From NCBI GenBank assembly GCA_023053545.1, contig JAKZAN010000004.1, forward strand, positions 9,982,001 to 10,046,000: 64,000 nt of DNA, in the 5' to 3' direction. The DNA is from Lepidurus packardi (taxonomy: Eukaryota > Arthropoda > Branchiopoda > Notostraca > Triopsidae). Made by a program: the position numbers and the translations under genes. Positions 10,158-20,376 of the stretch are shown in pieces; position 1 is the stretch's first letter; every line of letters starts with the position of its first letter. Below the pieces are notes generated by a model. That model had not been told where the DNA came from. It saw only the letters and a list, made by a program, of their open reading frames with translations, and ran no database searches.

Positions 10158-11224
10158 ATGCCAACGAGAGCAGCTATGGAGATTTCTCCCCAGAGTATCA
10201 AGAAAAGTTTCTCACAAAATGACCCACTTTCTTTGTACATCCATTCGCATTCAATCAAGTAATTTTTTCTCGTAAAACATTATTTGTGTGGACTCATAGT
10301 ATCTTTTTCCCTATGGCAATAGAATGCATCCTGTACAAAAGAAATTAATGGATGTCACATTGGAACACTCTAGAAGTAAGTATATTCGCATTTACACAGT
10401 TCGCATTTCTTGTAAGTACATTTAGTGACATAGTGTGTGACATTAATAGCTGATGATTAATATTATCAATCTTTGTTCTCGATCTTTCAAAGTCACCTTT
10501 GCTTGAAATTTAGTCTCATTATCAAGTAAAAATTAAATTCTATGATTGGCAAAATAGATATTATGATGGGAGATCCAGTAGTACTTCAGCTGATTCAAAA
10601 CTTATTGCGGACGATTAAAGCGAAGAAAGTACTTGATGTTGGTGTATTTACCGGTATGAGTTCCTTGGCTTCTGCTTTGGCTCTACCCGATGACGGCCGT
10701 ATTATTGCTTTGGACGTCGATGATGAATTCGTCAATATTGGTAACAATTGCATTACATTATTTGTTCCTTATCTTATTTTGTCCGTATATCTGTTGAATT
10801 TGTAGGGAGGCCTTTTTGGAAAGAAGCAGGTGTGGATCATAAAATTGAAGTCCGCATACAACCTGCCCTAGATACCTTAGATCAACTTATCGATAACGGA
10901 GAGCAAGGGACTTTCGATTTTGCATTCATAGACGCAGGTACGTAGTTCACATATTTAAGGCGTAGCTCAATTATTTAGATTTCCTTACTTCCAGACAAGC
11001 AGAATTATAGCAATTACTATGAACGTTGCGTACAATTAGTAAGATCGGGTGGCATTATCGCTCTGGATAACGTCCTTTGGGGTAAACTTGTAATTGATCT
11101 TTCTGATCAATCAGAACGCACTGTAAGCATTCGAGAAGTTAACGATTTAGTAGCGAACGATGATCGAGTGAACATTTCCATGCTTACTATTGCGGATGGT
11201 CTTACACTAGCTTTCAAAAAATAA
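10158..11224 (+). CDS. COMTD1: COMTD1-like class I O-methyltransferase
   Basis: Five exons: 10158-10258, 10323-10375, 10558-10740, 10806-10937 and 10995-11224, with all phases consistent. The start is the ATG at 10158; an in-frame ATG at 10176 is possible. The product is a SAM-dependent O-methyltransferase of the caffeoyl-CoA/COMT type, closest in order and motifs to animal COMTD1: DPLSLYIHSHS near the N-terminus, KKVLDVGVFTGMSSLASALA for SAM binding, then GRPFWKEAGVDHKIEV, FAFIDADK and ALDNVLWGK (aspartates that ligate the divalent metal in this family), and DGLTLAFKK at the C-terminus. Human COMTD1 has an N-terminal membrane segment; none is seen here. The substrate is unknown. An AATAAA signal occurs near 11299. 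The gene converges on the G-alpha gene. Confidence 0.92.
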
Positions 11225-11731
11225 TACTTGCTGCAAGCGGATCCCATTTAATAACTGGCGCTATATAATGGCGCTAATAATACACTATTCGAACTTGCAA
11301 TAAATAAAAGTTCAAAATAAAACATCTTTTACTCTCCACTCTTACTGTCAATTGATCATTGAAGCTTGACGGCTTAATGATCAAGCTATTGGCATGCGCA
11401 ACTTTGCTTGTATATAAATAGCAATGGCATAATACGTCTGGAGAAAGCCTAGAATTAAAGTTTGGCACCTCCAGCAAGACCTTCTCAAGGTCGCACTGCA
11501 TTCAAAGCGTGGCACGAAGTCGAAGTAGCCGATAACAAATCTCCCATGAAATCAGACCTGTCCTGAAAAATCCTTAGTGGAGCTTACAGTATAACGTAAA
11601 AAACAAAAACAGGGAAAAGATTGTACTATTTTTTTTTACAAGTAATAATTTTATTACACAATGAAACATAAAAAACACATTAATTTTTACTTTTTACGAG
11701 TATGGAGGAAGTTAAATTTCTCTAAATAACT
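11225..11731. other. Intergenic, convergent 3' flanks
   Basis: Lies between the stop codons of the methyltransferase (+) and the G-alpha gene (-). It holds AATAAATAAA near 11299-11308 for the methyltransferase. Nothing else is supported. Confidence 0.6.
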
Positions 11732-13393
11732 TCAGTCTAGAGACAGGGCTTTTAGAGTACTTTGAAAAATGGTTTCTTTCACATCATTGAAAACTGCCTT
11801 AATATTTTGAGTATCTAAAACAAAAGTTACTTATTATGCTTTCAAAGAAAAATCTCAGTATTCCATTACCTGTTGCGCATGTAAAATGAGAGAAGAACAA
11901 CATCTTTTTGTATTTCGGGTGTAAACGCTGAAACATGTCCAAGACGAACTGTCTGGCAGCAATATCATCCCCAAGGGGTCCTGTAACAATTAATGACACA
12001 GACGAGTTAAAATAGTCTAGATATACACAAACCGTATAAATTATACCTTGATAAGCAGGAAAATAATCTCGCATATGTGATACAGCTATTTTTTCTTTAA
12101 AGAGATCGGTTTTATTTAGAAATAAAATGGTAGAAGTGTTCTGAAAATACAGAGATCGGACAATGACAGAAAACAAGCTCGCGGACTCCTTCAGGCGATT
12201 CTGCAAAGACAAATCGTTCAAATTACATATATCTATATACATACAGATTCTTACGTCTTGGTCACTTTCCCATAATGATTGATCATACTCCGACAAAGCC
12301 ACTAGGAATATGATCGACGCTACAGACTCGAACACATGAATCCACTTCCGCCTTTCGCTTCGTTGACCCCCGACATCCACCATCCTGACACCAAACAATT
12401 AGTCATACTCAAAGCTAAGCACGTGGTCTTTACCTTATGACTCGATTTCGTTTGGCCAGACAGGAAAACACGTACTCAACAATGCCTGTCGTCACCATCC
12501 TAGTTCGTAGAATGTCTTGTTCATTAGGTAAATATCCCCGAGTTCCTATACGCGTCAATTGGTCTAGAAAACTAAAGCGAATAAACGGAAATAATCAGAA
12601 CATTATCCAACTTTCTGCTGTACATTAAAAACTAAAAACTCACTATTTCGAAGAATCCGCTAAATGGAACTCCCTTCTTCGTGTGTAACAATACTGGATG
12701 CCTGAATCTTCCCAAAACCTTTGGAACTGGGGTAAGCAACGACAGAAATCTTCTGAACTCAAAATTTGCAATCTTGTTATGCATTTGATAAAACGCAAGT
12801 TTTCCGTGTACTCGTAATGAATATTCAAAAGTTGCATAGCTCGGATCAACGTTTGAATGGTTGTTAAGATATTCTGCAGGATGACGGGAATATACGATTC
12901 TCGATCCGATTCGGAAAAACCGGCGCCGTTAAGGATCCGCATTTGTTTCAAAAACGTCGATTTTCCCGCTTCGGAAGTGCCTGTCAAAGAAGGAAGGAGT
13001 GAACAAAGGATGGCGTACAGGATATAGAACCCCGTAAGGCCATTTCACCAAAACAAGAAAAGACCCGATGAAACCGAAGCCGGGGGTTAGACAATCTTCC
13101 TGACGTCATGCTTTATAGGTGTGAACCATAATTTCAAACAGGAGTGTAAGAAAGAAAAATACAAAAAATACAGTACCTAATAAGAGGATTTTGATTTCTC
13201 TGCGAAGCTGTTTTTTATCCTTGCGAAGCCGTTGTTCTATTTCTTTTGAAATACGTTTAGCTTCATCTTGACACTCACTGTTGCAGAGCAACAAGCTCGG
13301 CAAGTCTAGGCAAGCCGAGATTTCATGCAGCATCTTGCGATGATGAAATAACACTATGTAAAGGTCGTCGAACACTTGGGAACTAAAGTGCAC
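11732..13393 (-). CDS. Diverged G-alpha(q)-type heterotrimeric G protein subunit
   Basis: Seven exons read on the minus strand: 13177-13393, 12644-12980, 12434-12571, 12255-12384, 12047-12200, 11870-11980 and 11732-11814; phases agree throughout, giving 389 residues. If the ATG at 13333 is used the protein is 369. It matches the G-alpha(q) plan: [20 protein letters not shown] at the N-terminus, P-loop [10 protein letters not shown], switch [11 protein letters not shown] with the catalytic arginine, [17 protein letters not shown] with the catalytic glutamine, FLNKTDLF and TCATD for guanine contact. It is unusual in the P-loop (GTSEAGKST instead of GTGESGKST) and in its C-terminus, KALSLD in place of EYNLV, so receptor coupling is probably changed. 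Probably a fast-evolving lineage-specific paralogue rather than the conserved Gq gene. Confidence 0.92.
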
Positions 13394-13951
13394 AACAGAG
13401 TCTGGTTCTAAGAAACTCTTTGGACGGCAAAACCCATGCTGATGAATTCAGTGGAAAACCAAGATACGAACACTTTCACCGCTCTGGGCAATGTCAGCGC
13501 AAATTATGTGCTTTTCTGGTCGCTGCTCCGCTTCAAGGGGTTCGCCGGCACGAGAAAGCTTCTGTCAAAGTCCAAAATAAGGGAGCGAAAAACAAGGGAG
13601 TGAAAACAACGGCTAATTTCGCAAAACCACACATGACACCAGGTTTCCTTGTGGAAAGTTCCTGAATTTCAGACACAATTTGACGTGGGTACTTTTCTTG
13701 CGGTTTTGATGAGTCACGTTAAAATTTAATATCGAAGTGATAGAAACACAGACGATACCATTTTTGTCACTGGAGTGTATTTCACGAGTGTGTGCCTTAA
13801 AAAAGGGAGTAAATACATAAAAACTGCCGCGCAGGTGGGAACGAAATGGGACGGCTATAAACTTAAGTTAATGAGGATTCCAAGTAAGTAAAAGCAAGTT
13901 TAGAAAGACTACAAGATAGGTTTAGGTCGTCTTCGGAATTTAAAAACTAAA
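13394..13951. other. Intergenic between G-alpha and Rab24
   Basis: Contains the 3' flank of Rab24 and presumably the promoter and 5' UTR of the G-alpha gene, both on the minus strand. An 81-codon + frame at 13420-13665 lacks similarity and is not accepted. Confidence 0.5.
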
Positions 13952-14808
13952 TCATCTTCGGTAACAACACTTGTTCCACGACTGCGATGGTGTCATTTCT
14001 AGATTCAGTGTCGACATTCGTTGTATAGAATTATCGCCGTTTTTTCGCACGAAGTCTTCAGCAACTAGTGTAAACAACTCACCTAAAGCAAAGTCAGAAA
14101 TTGAAAGGGAAGTGTTCACATACAGGTTAAGAGCACTTACGAACGTTTTTTCCTGATTTGCTGGACGTTTCCAGGAAAGTTGCTTTTATCTCTTCAGCGA
14201 AACGCTCAACTTCTTGCATGGAAATCTGCCGCGGGCAAGAGTTTTTATCGATCAGATCTGTTTTAGTGCCACATAAGTATACTATACAATCCTGTAACAC
14301 AAGGCTTGCTAAGAGCCAGCAAAACCAAATAGAATGTAGAAAATGTACCTCTTCGCAACGTCGCACCTCTTCCACCCAAAACTTCGTTCGATCCCAACTC
14401 GACTTTTCTGTCAGATCGTAGCAAACGACAGCAGCTTTGGCATCACGATAATAAATTCGACTCATAGCTTCATACCTTAAGTGTATGGGAATTGCAGAAC
14501 GTCAACGTAGGGATAGACCAAACTAGGTACGGTAATTATACTAATTATTATTCACCTCTCGCTGCCTGCAGTATCCCAGATAGCCATTGTAAGTGACTTT
14601 CCATCCACTTCCACTTTCCGTGCTCCAAACGCGGCACCAACTGTCTAGAAATAAAGAAGTTACTTAAATGTACAAACCAGATGGAAGCAAAACTTACAGC
14701 TTGATACTGGTTTCCTATGAATCTGTCATACAAAAATCGCTCCACAAGGCTTGTTTTGCCCCCGTTCTCTTTCCCGAGCATTACCACTTTTAGTTCCACA
14801 GGTCCCAT
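13952..14808 (-). CDS. Rab24: Rab24 small GTPase
   Basis: Five exons on the minus strand: 14698-14808, 14556-14644, 14349-14475, 14141-14291 and 13952-14082, joining to 202 residues, the family length. The order of motifs is that of Rab24: [20 protein letters not shown] (P-loop), [30 protein letters not shown] and ETSSKSGK. The residue after AG in the G3 motif is Ser instead of the usual catalytic Gln, a known peculiarity of Rab24 linked with low GTP hydrolysis. The C-terminus is NKCCYRR, a double-cysteine prenylation site followed by extra residues, again as in Rab24. Rab24 acts in autophagosome clearance and endosomal degradation. Confidence 0.95.
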
Positions 14809-15178
14809 ATTATAATTAACAAAAATCTCAACAACAAGATCACAAAATATAGGAGTTTATCTAGACATAATTTCTACGGAAAAAACCTTGACTGGCCGGA
14901 CTCCGGTAATCTAAATCAAAACATCACATGACCTTGACGTCAGAGAAGGCGTCTATTCATTCTGCCTTGCTGCCTTCTGACTCCGCCTTGATGTCTATTT
15001 GACAATAATTTAGCCACACGTTTTCCAAGAAAGGCTACAAACCACAACTCAGCTTTGAAAGTGTTAGCTTTGGTGTACTAAAAGCTTAAAAATACAATCT
15101 AACCTTCAAAGTAGCCCGTTTAACTACTGAAGCTAAACTTGGATGTAGGCGTCTTAGGCCGACAAGACAAGGCGTGAC
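14809..15178. promoter_or_regulatory. Divergent promoter region, Rab24 and SANT-like gene
   Basis: 370 bp between two start codons that point away from each other. No TATA box is evident near either start, so shared TATA-less regulation is likely (inference). Confidence 0.4.
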
Positions 15179-16118
15179 ATGGCTATGGTAGACAAGGAGA
15201 CGAATTCAGATTCTGCTAGGCAGCAATCCGTTTACAAATGTAATTCTTTAGCTTCGTAACTTTTGTATTTTTCCTATAAAATTGTTACTCTTTCTTACAG
15301 GGAATGAGGATACTACAAAGGTATTTATTCGCTTACGAATGGAAAAGGATGATTTATTCACGGGACGCCGGAATTCCTCGATCGCCGGCTGGAAGTAAGT
15401 CCCGTATCATAATACGTTATTATTGCAAAAACCCTCGTGCTCTTTCTACTTGCAGCATAATCTTGGAGCAGTTGGGTATTCACACTCAAGTAACCCCGGA
15501 ACAAGCCAGGAAAAAGTGGACTAATCTTTGCCAAAAATACAAAGTAAAATCCCCCGAAATTGGAAACTGCTAAAACTTTTTACTTTAAGAGCAAAACTTG
15601 TTTAGCAAATTCGCGTGGAACCCCTAACACTCGAGCCCAGCGAAATAAACTCCAATTGGCCCTATATCGAAGAGCTCGACCGATATTTTTTAGCTCGCAA
15701 TGGAATTAGCGAAGTGCCATCCAGCGGCGATCCCAGCACTATAACCTTTGACCCCGCAACTGCTTCTACTATCAAACTTACCTACGATCCCGCAACGGCT
15801 AGTCTAACATATGCTACCACCCCCCAGCCTAGCAATATGTCTCGGAAACCTGTAATCGCCAGTATTGCCAAAACCCCGCCCAGTCCAGCTGTCAGCACTG
15901 GCTTAGTCAACCGATTTCGGAAGCGTAAACGTCCCTGCAGATCGCTTCGCACCGTCCAGAATAGCGAGGAGCAAATTGTAGGTTTACTTCACGAATCCCT
16001 TGGTTGTCTTCGCTCCATGGAAGAAACTTTAAGATCTCAAAGTGATGCATTGATTACTCTCTTAACGGAACTGGTGCGGCAAAAATCTACGTCCGCCTCA
16101 GAATCTGAACATTTTTGA
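15179..16118 (+). CDS. Myb/SANT-like DNA-binding domain protein
   Basis: Four exons: 15179-15239, 15301-15394, 15456-15543 and 15606-16118, giving 251 residues. Residues about 20-80 form a Myb/SANT-like trihelix domain (VFIRLRMEKDDLFTGRRNSS, IAGWKNIILEQLG, ARKKWTNLCQKYK) with the spaced tryptophans typical of such domains. This is followed by NWPYIEELDRYFL, common after this domain. The middle is rich in Thr, Pro and Ser, then comes a basic stretch (RFRKRKRPCR) that may act as a nuclear signal. The tail LHESLGCLRSMEETLRSQSD is predicted to be a coiled coil for dimerisation. Likely a sequence-specific DNA-binding regulator or a domesticated transposase-linked factor; target unknown. Confidence 0.75.
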
Positions 16119-16584
16119 GTTTACGTCACAAGAAGGAAAGAACTAATTCGAATTGAAGCGATATATTGTCATGTCAACCTTCCCTATAAACTGAAATAAA
16201 CACTGTAATAAACTGGGCGGGAGAATATTTTTTCAAAGTACCAACAAGCTTTCAACTGACCTGTTGTATAAAAGGGACACTTTTCTCGCTGCTTTTACAA
16301 ATTTGTAACGACTAAGATGCTTTTCTTTGAAAGTTTCGAATTTGTACCCTTGATTCGTATCGCTTGGCCGGTGCTACAAATACAAACCATTTTGGTGCTT
16401 GAATAACGTAAAGATAAATATGAAACTCAATTTCCTAACCATCTTATAGTCCCTAACCACAATCTTCGTTACCAAATTAGCGCGAATGCAGAGCCCAGCA
16501 ACTGACGCTACAAGATTACTACTAAAAGTTGCTTAGCTCTCTCCTCCAGTCCTCGTTATCAACTCCAACCGTGGAAGAAAGACG
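16119..16584. other. Convergent intergenic region
   Basis: Between the stops of the SANT-like gene (+) and the TRABID gene (-). AATAAA-like sequence occurs near 16194-16200 for the + gene. No gene is supported. Confidence 0.5.
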
Positions 16585-18873
16585 TTACCTTAACTGTGCT
16601 AGCCGCCGATAATGATGAAGCCACTCTTCAAGCATCTGAGCTTGCAAAAGCAATCGACTCCGAGGTGGCAAGGACAGTGCAGCACCCAGGACTCCTCCTC
16701 CCACTTGTCGAACTTCAAGCCACTGTTTCAACAAAGCTTCTTCTCGTCCGCATTCCTCTTCTGTTAAGAAATGCAAGGGTAATAGCGACCCGTCTGACGT
16801 CACAAGTGGCAAGAAAAGGTCCCGGGAACTAGCCAAGCCTCCTCCAGCCCCCAAAGTGGGCGAATAGGGAGCAGTGTCAGGTTCTAAGCACACTAACGCT
16901 GAGAAATGACCACGAGTGTAACCTAACACAATGGGAGCCTTCCAACATAAGCTAGGTTCCCATAATAAGGGTAGATAGACACCTACAAGCATACATTTTA
17001 ACTAAGAAAATTTCGCATAATGTGTCCAACAACTACCTTGGAAAGGTGAGAAGCCTAGTGGCTCACCCAGATGGCTTTTGACACGCGTGGTTCCGTATAT
17101 TATGATAGGACGGCGAAATATATGGGCAAGAACGAAAACATGTAGCTGCTCGAGCGCCGTTCCAGGACGTAACGCTCTCCCCACGGATGCCGCCCAATCT
17201 TCAGACAACTGGGATTCAGTAGGACAGAATCCCAGATCCAATCCTAGAGCTAAACGCAGCTCTTGTTCGCGCCAACGTGGATAAAACCTGTGGAACAAAC
17301 CATACAATATACATATAAACAACATAAACAAACCCTATAAATAAATTCACTAATATATTAGATTTAAGAGCGAAATTGGCAACATTCATGGAATTTATAG
17401 CGAAGTTCTACTTACGTATGTCCCACGCCTTGTAAGGCATCAGCCAATGCCTGCCTTAGAACGCCTTGGCGGTCGCAAACGCCCCACGTTGCTTGTAACG
17501 CAGAATCTAGCAAGCAATCACCAGCTGTGCGATTCCATAAAGCCAACAACCGCGAGCCAGGACCCCAGTTAATCACCTCAGGTTCTAACTCCTTTTGAGC
17601 GTCTTTATCCATTAGTTCTTCGTACAAAATTTCCTGGATATCTAGTGGCAAATCTTCAACTTCGAGTGGTAGTACCACTGTGGCCGTGTCCGTCAAATGT
17701 GGACAAGCGAAACAATGGCCTTTGGTAGGGATAGTGCGAATAGCGGCACCCACGTGACGATTAATCTGCAGAGACAAGTCAGGAGCTGCCGTACAAGGGG
17801 TACGTTTGCGTCCTGGCCCTCCTCCTTGGACTTCACACAGAATAACAGCCAACACATCTTCTCTTTGGTGCCTACACGAAGATTTTGCTTAGCTCCTCAG
17901 ACGATACATCGCCCAAATACCAAAATATAGGCGAATTAAGTGCAAAATTACTTTAAAGCCAGCTGCACAAGTGAAATACCCGTCTCAAAATGAGTTGTCG
18001 ATGAGGTGCTCGTGGAACCAAAGTTCCTCTGTAAGATTGAGACATCGGACGAAGTTAATTGGCGCAGTGGATCTCCTCCATGTTGCAGAAACACAGACAC
18101 AGGACCTACCTACAATAAAGTTCAATCAAATTTAATACATTGGCGAAGTTCCTGGGTTTTACTTGGCCTTCTACGGTGGCAATAACGGCGTTCAACCAAG
18201 TCCAGTCAGCTTCCCGCACTTGCCTCCTCCATTGGCGCAAACGCCGTTCATGTTCGTAATTATTGAGGGCAAAAGTCGCCTCCGGAGGACTCGGCGGACG
18301 GCAGGCGCCCTATATAAAGCGGAATTAGACATAAAGGAAAAGAATCAGACATAAAAGGAAAAAGACAAGAATTACGGAAGAAAACGAGACTGGGCTTTGG
18401 CACATAATACATTTGGTAGCCCGGGGCCAATTGGAGTATGTGCAGGAAGGACAGGTCCATTTGGCTGCTGTAGCTGCGTTTTCTTTTTCCTTGTCTAAGC
18501 TAGGGCTTCGGCGAGTATGTGGAGGGGATGATTGCTTGGCTCCTACATCTTCGAGGGTCAAAGGTTCTAGCAAAGATTGCAAGTCCGAAGACGTTGCAGG
18601 AGACAAAGGACGAGAAGTGTAGCACATAGTGCAGGAAGGGTTCTTGTACGAGTTAATTAAGGTGCAAGCTGGGCAGGTCCATTGACAGGATTCCGAACTG
18701 GGGCTCTCTAAGCTGCTTGTGGTAAAATGCTCTTCAGTGGCACAGCCAGGGTTTGCGTGGCATTCAATGAGCCGCGGAGCTCTGGGAGCTCTGCACATCG
18801 TGCATTTCGAGGCACTTTTCCAGTTACTAAAAGTGCAATATTCACAGATCCATTTGACCTCATTTCCGTTCAT
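16585..18873 (-). CDS. trbd: TRABID deubiquitinase (ZRANB1, OTU family)
   Basis: Six exons on the minus strand: 18376-18873, 18163-18309, 17952-18109, 17416-17871, 17037-17287 and 16585-16982, giving 635 residues (human 708). Three NZF zinc fingers open the protein (WICEYCTFSNWKSASKCTMC, WTCPACTLINSYKNPSCTMC, WTCPSCTYSNWPRATKCIMC), each with the Thr-hydrophobic pair that binds ubiquitin. An ankyrin-like ubiquitin-binding region follows (SVFLQHGGDPLRQLT), then the OTU domain: catalytic cysteine in WNRTAGDCLLDSALQATWG, VFVLAHIFRRPIIIYG, and catalytic histidine in GYTRGHFSAL. TRABID cleaves K29/K33 and K63 ubiquitin chains and modulates Wnt and immune signalling. The region between the NZF fingers and the OTU core is shorter than in human. 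The exon 1 donor could instead lie 12 bases upstream, in the same phase. Confidence 0.95.
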
Positions 18874-19461
18874 ATTAACACGAGAAATTCTTTAAAAATT
18901 TTAAAACTATGTACAGGTTACACTGGAGGGAAATGTTGTCTTGACAATGTCAATGGCAACTCCGATCTGTGATTGGGCACACAAAGGAAATAGGAATGCG
19001 AACAAATGTACACGAATTTCTAAAGTAAAACTCGCTTAATGTTGACCAAATACGATACTTAAGCAAGTCAGCTCCAAAAAAGAGCTTACTTTTTGACGTG
19101 CTAGAGAAGGTTTAAGACATAATTAGCTAAAAAATCTACTACAATTGTACACGAAACTTTCACGGCAAAGTTCCGTTTCACAACCAAAACAAACCCGACA
19201 ATCAGTGCTGTGTAAGAACTGAGTGGCGAAGTGATACTTGCGAACTTTAAGGAGACGAATTCACAGAATTTGTTTTTCCTAGTTCGTCTTTTTAACTTAG
19301 CGGATAATATATTATTTTCCCGTAGGTATTGCAAGCATAAGCCATCTAGCGATTTCGGTCGAGCTTAATTTACACAGTGTATTTTCGGTAAATAAAAACG
19401 TACCAAACCCACGTGGATAAGCAAATCGAGGGTTTAAAATAGTTGACATAAATATAAAGTT
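18874..19461. promoter_or_regulatory. Divergent promoter region, TRABID and Rrp41
   Basis: 588 bp between opposing starts. AT-rich with no clear TATA box; holds both promoters and 5' UTRs. No extra gene is supported. Confidence 0.4.
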
Positions 19462-20329
19462 ATGTCTGGACTAGAATTACTTACGGATCAAGGCCTACGC
19501 ATTGATGGTCGTAGAGCTCATGAATTAAGGAAAATCGAATGTAATTTAGGCGTTTTTTCCCAAGCTGATGGAAGCGCTTATCTCGAGCAAGGCAACACCA
19601 AAGTCCTAGCCGCTGTTTACGGTCCTCACGAAGTATACAACTCCCTCATTACGTGTATTTCTTTTTCTGTATATTCAATGTACTTCTTTTAGGTAAGAGG
19701 GTCCCGTTCAAATGCACTCCATGACCAAGTATTAATCAACTGCCAATACAGTATGGCCACTTTCAGCACAGCAGAAAGAAAGACCCGCCCTCGAGGTGAC
19801 CGCAAATCACTGGAAATGTCCAGTCATTTAAAACAGACGTTCCAAGCCGCCATCAAGACCGAGTTGTACCCCAAATCCCAAATCGACATCTTCGTAGAAG
19901 TAGATTTGCTTTAAACTCCAGCCCTCCAGTACTAATTTTCTTTATTTTACTCAGGTTCTACAAGCTGATGGTGGAAACTACTCTACGTGCGTGAATGCCG
20001 CCACTTTAGCACTAATTGATGCTGGCGTACCTCTGAGAGACTTTGTCTGCTCGTGCACCTCGAGCTTGTTGGGTGATATTCCCCTTATAGACGTAAGCCA
20101 TGCGGAGTTAGTGGGCTCCAATCCCGAACTCGTGGTCTCTGTCTTACCTGCTAGTGGGCAGATCGTTTATTTATCATTGAACCATCGTTTACACCTGGAC
20201 TATCTCACTCCTGTACTCGACAAAGCAGTACAAGGCTGCAAGGACGTGTACAATATCCTCCAGGCTGCTGTAAGGCACCACGTCGCTAAACGAAGTGCTT
20301 CTTTAGGTCTGACTGCTAGAGTTTCATAA
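19462..20329 (+). CDS. Ski6: Exosome complex component RRP41
   Basis: Three exons: 19462-19632, 19693-19899 and 19955-20329, giving 250 residues, close to human EXOSC4 (245). RNase PH-fold subunit of the RNA exosome ring, acting in 3'-to-5' RNA processing and decay in nucleus and cytoplasm. Family landmarks are GLRIDGRRAHELRKIECNLG, ADGSAYLEQGNTKVLAAVYG, STAERKTRPRGDRKSLEMS, EVLQADGGNYSTCVNAATLA and LIDAGVPLRDFVCSCTS. In animals the ring is catalytically inactive and serves as scaffold for Rrp44 and Rrp6. It converges on VPS18 with only 47 bp between the stop codons. Confidence 0.97.
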
Positions 20330-20376
20330 CCTTTTTGTATTGGGGATCATATAATACACATTTAAACACATAAACT

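Noticed and set aside
13420..13665. 81-codon + frame upstream of the G-alpha gene
   Set aside because: No similarity; it overlaps the expected promoter region of a minus-strand gene.
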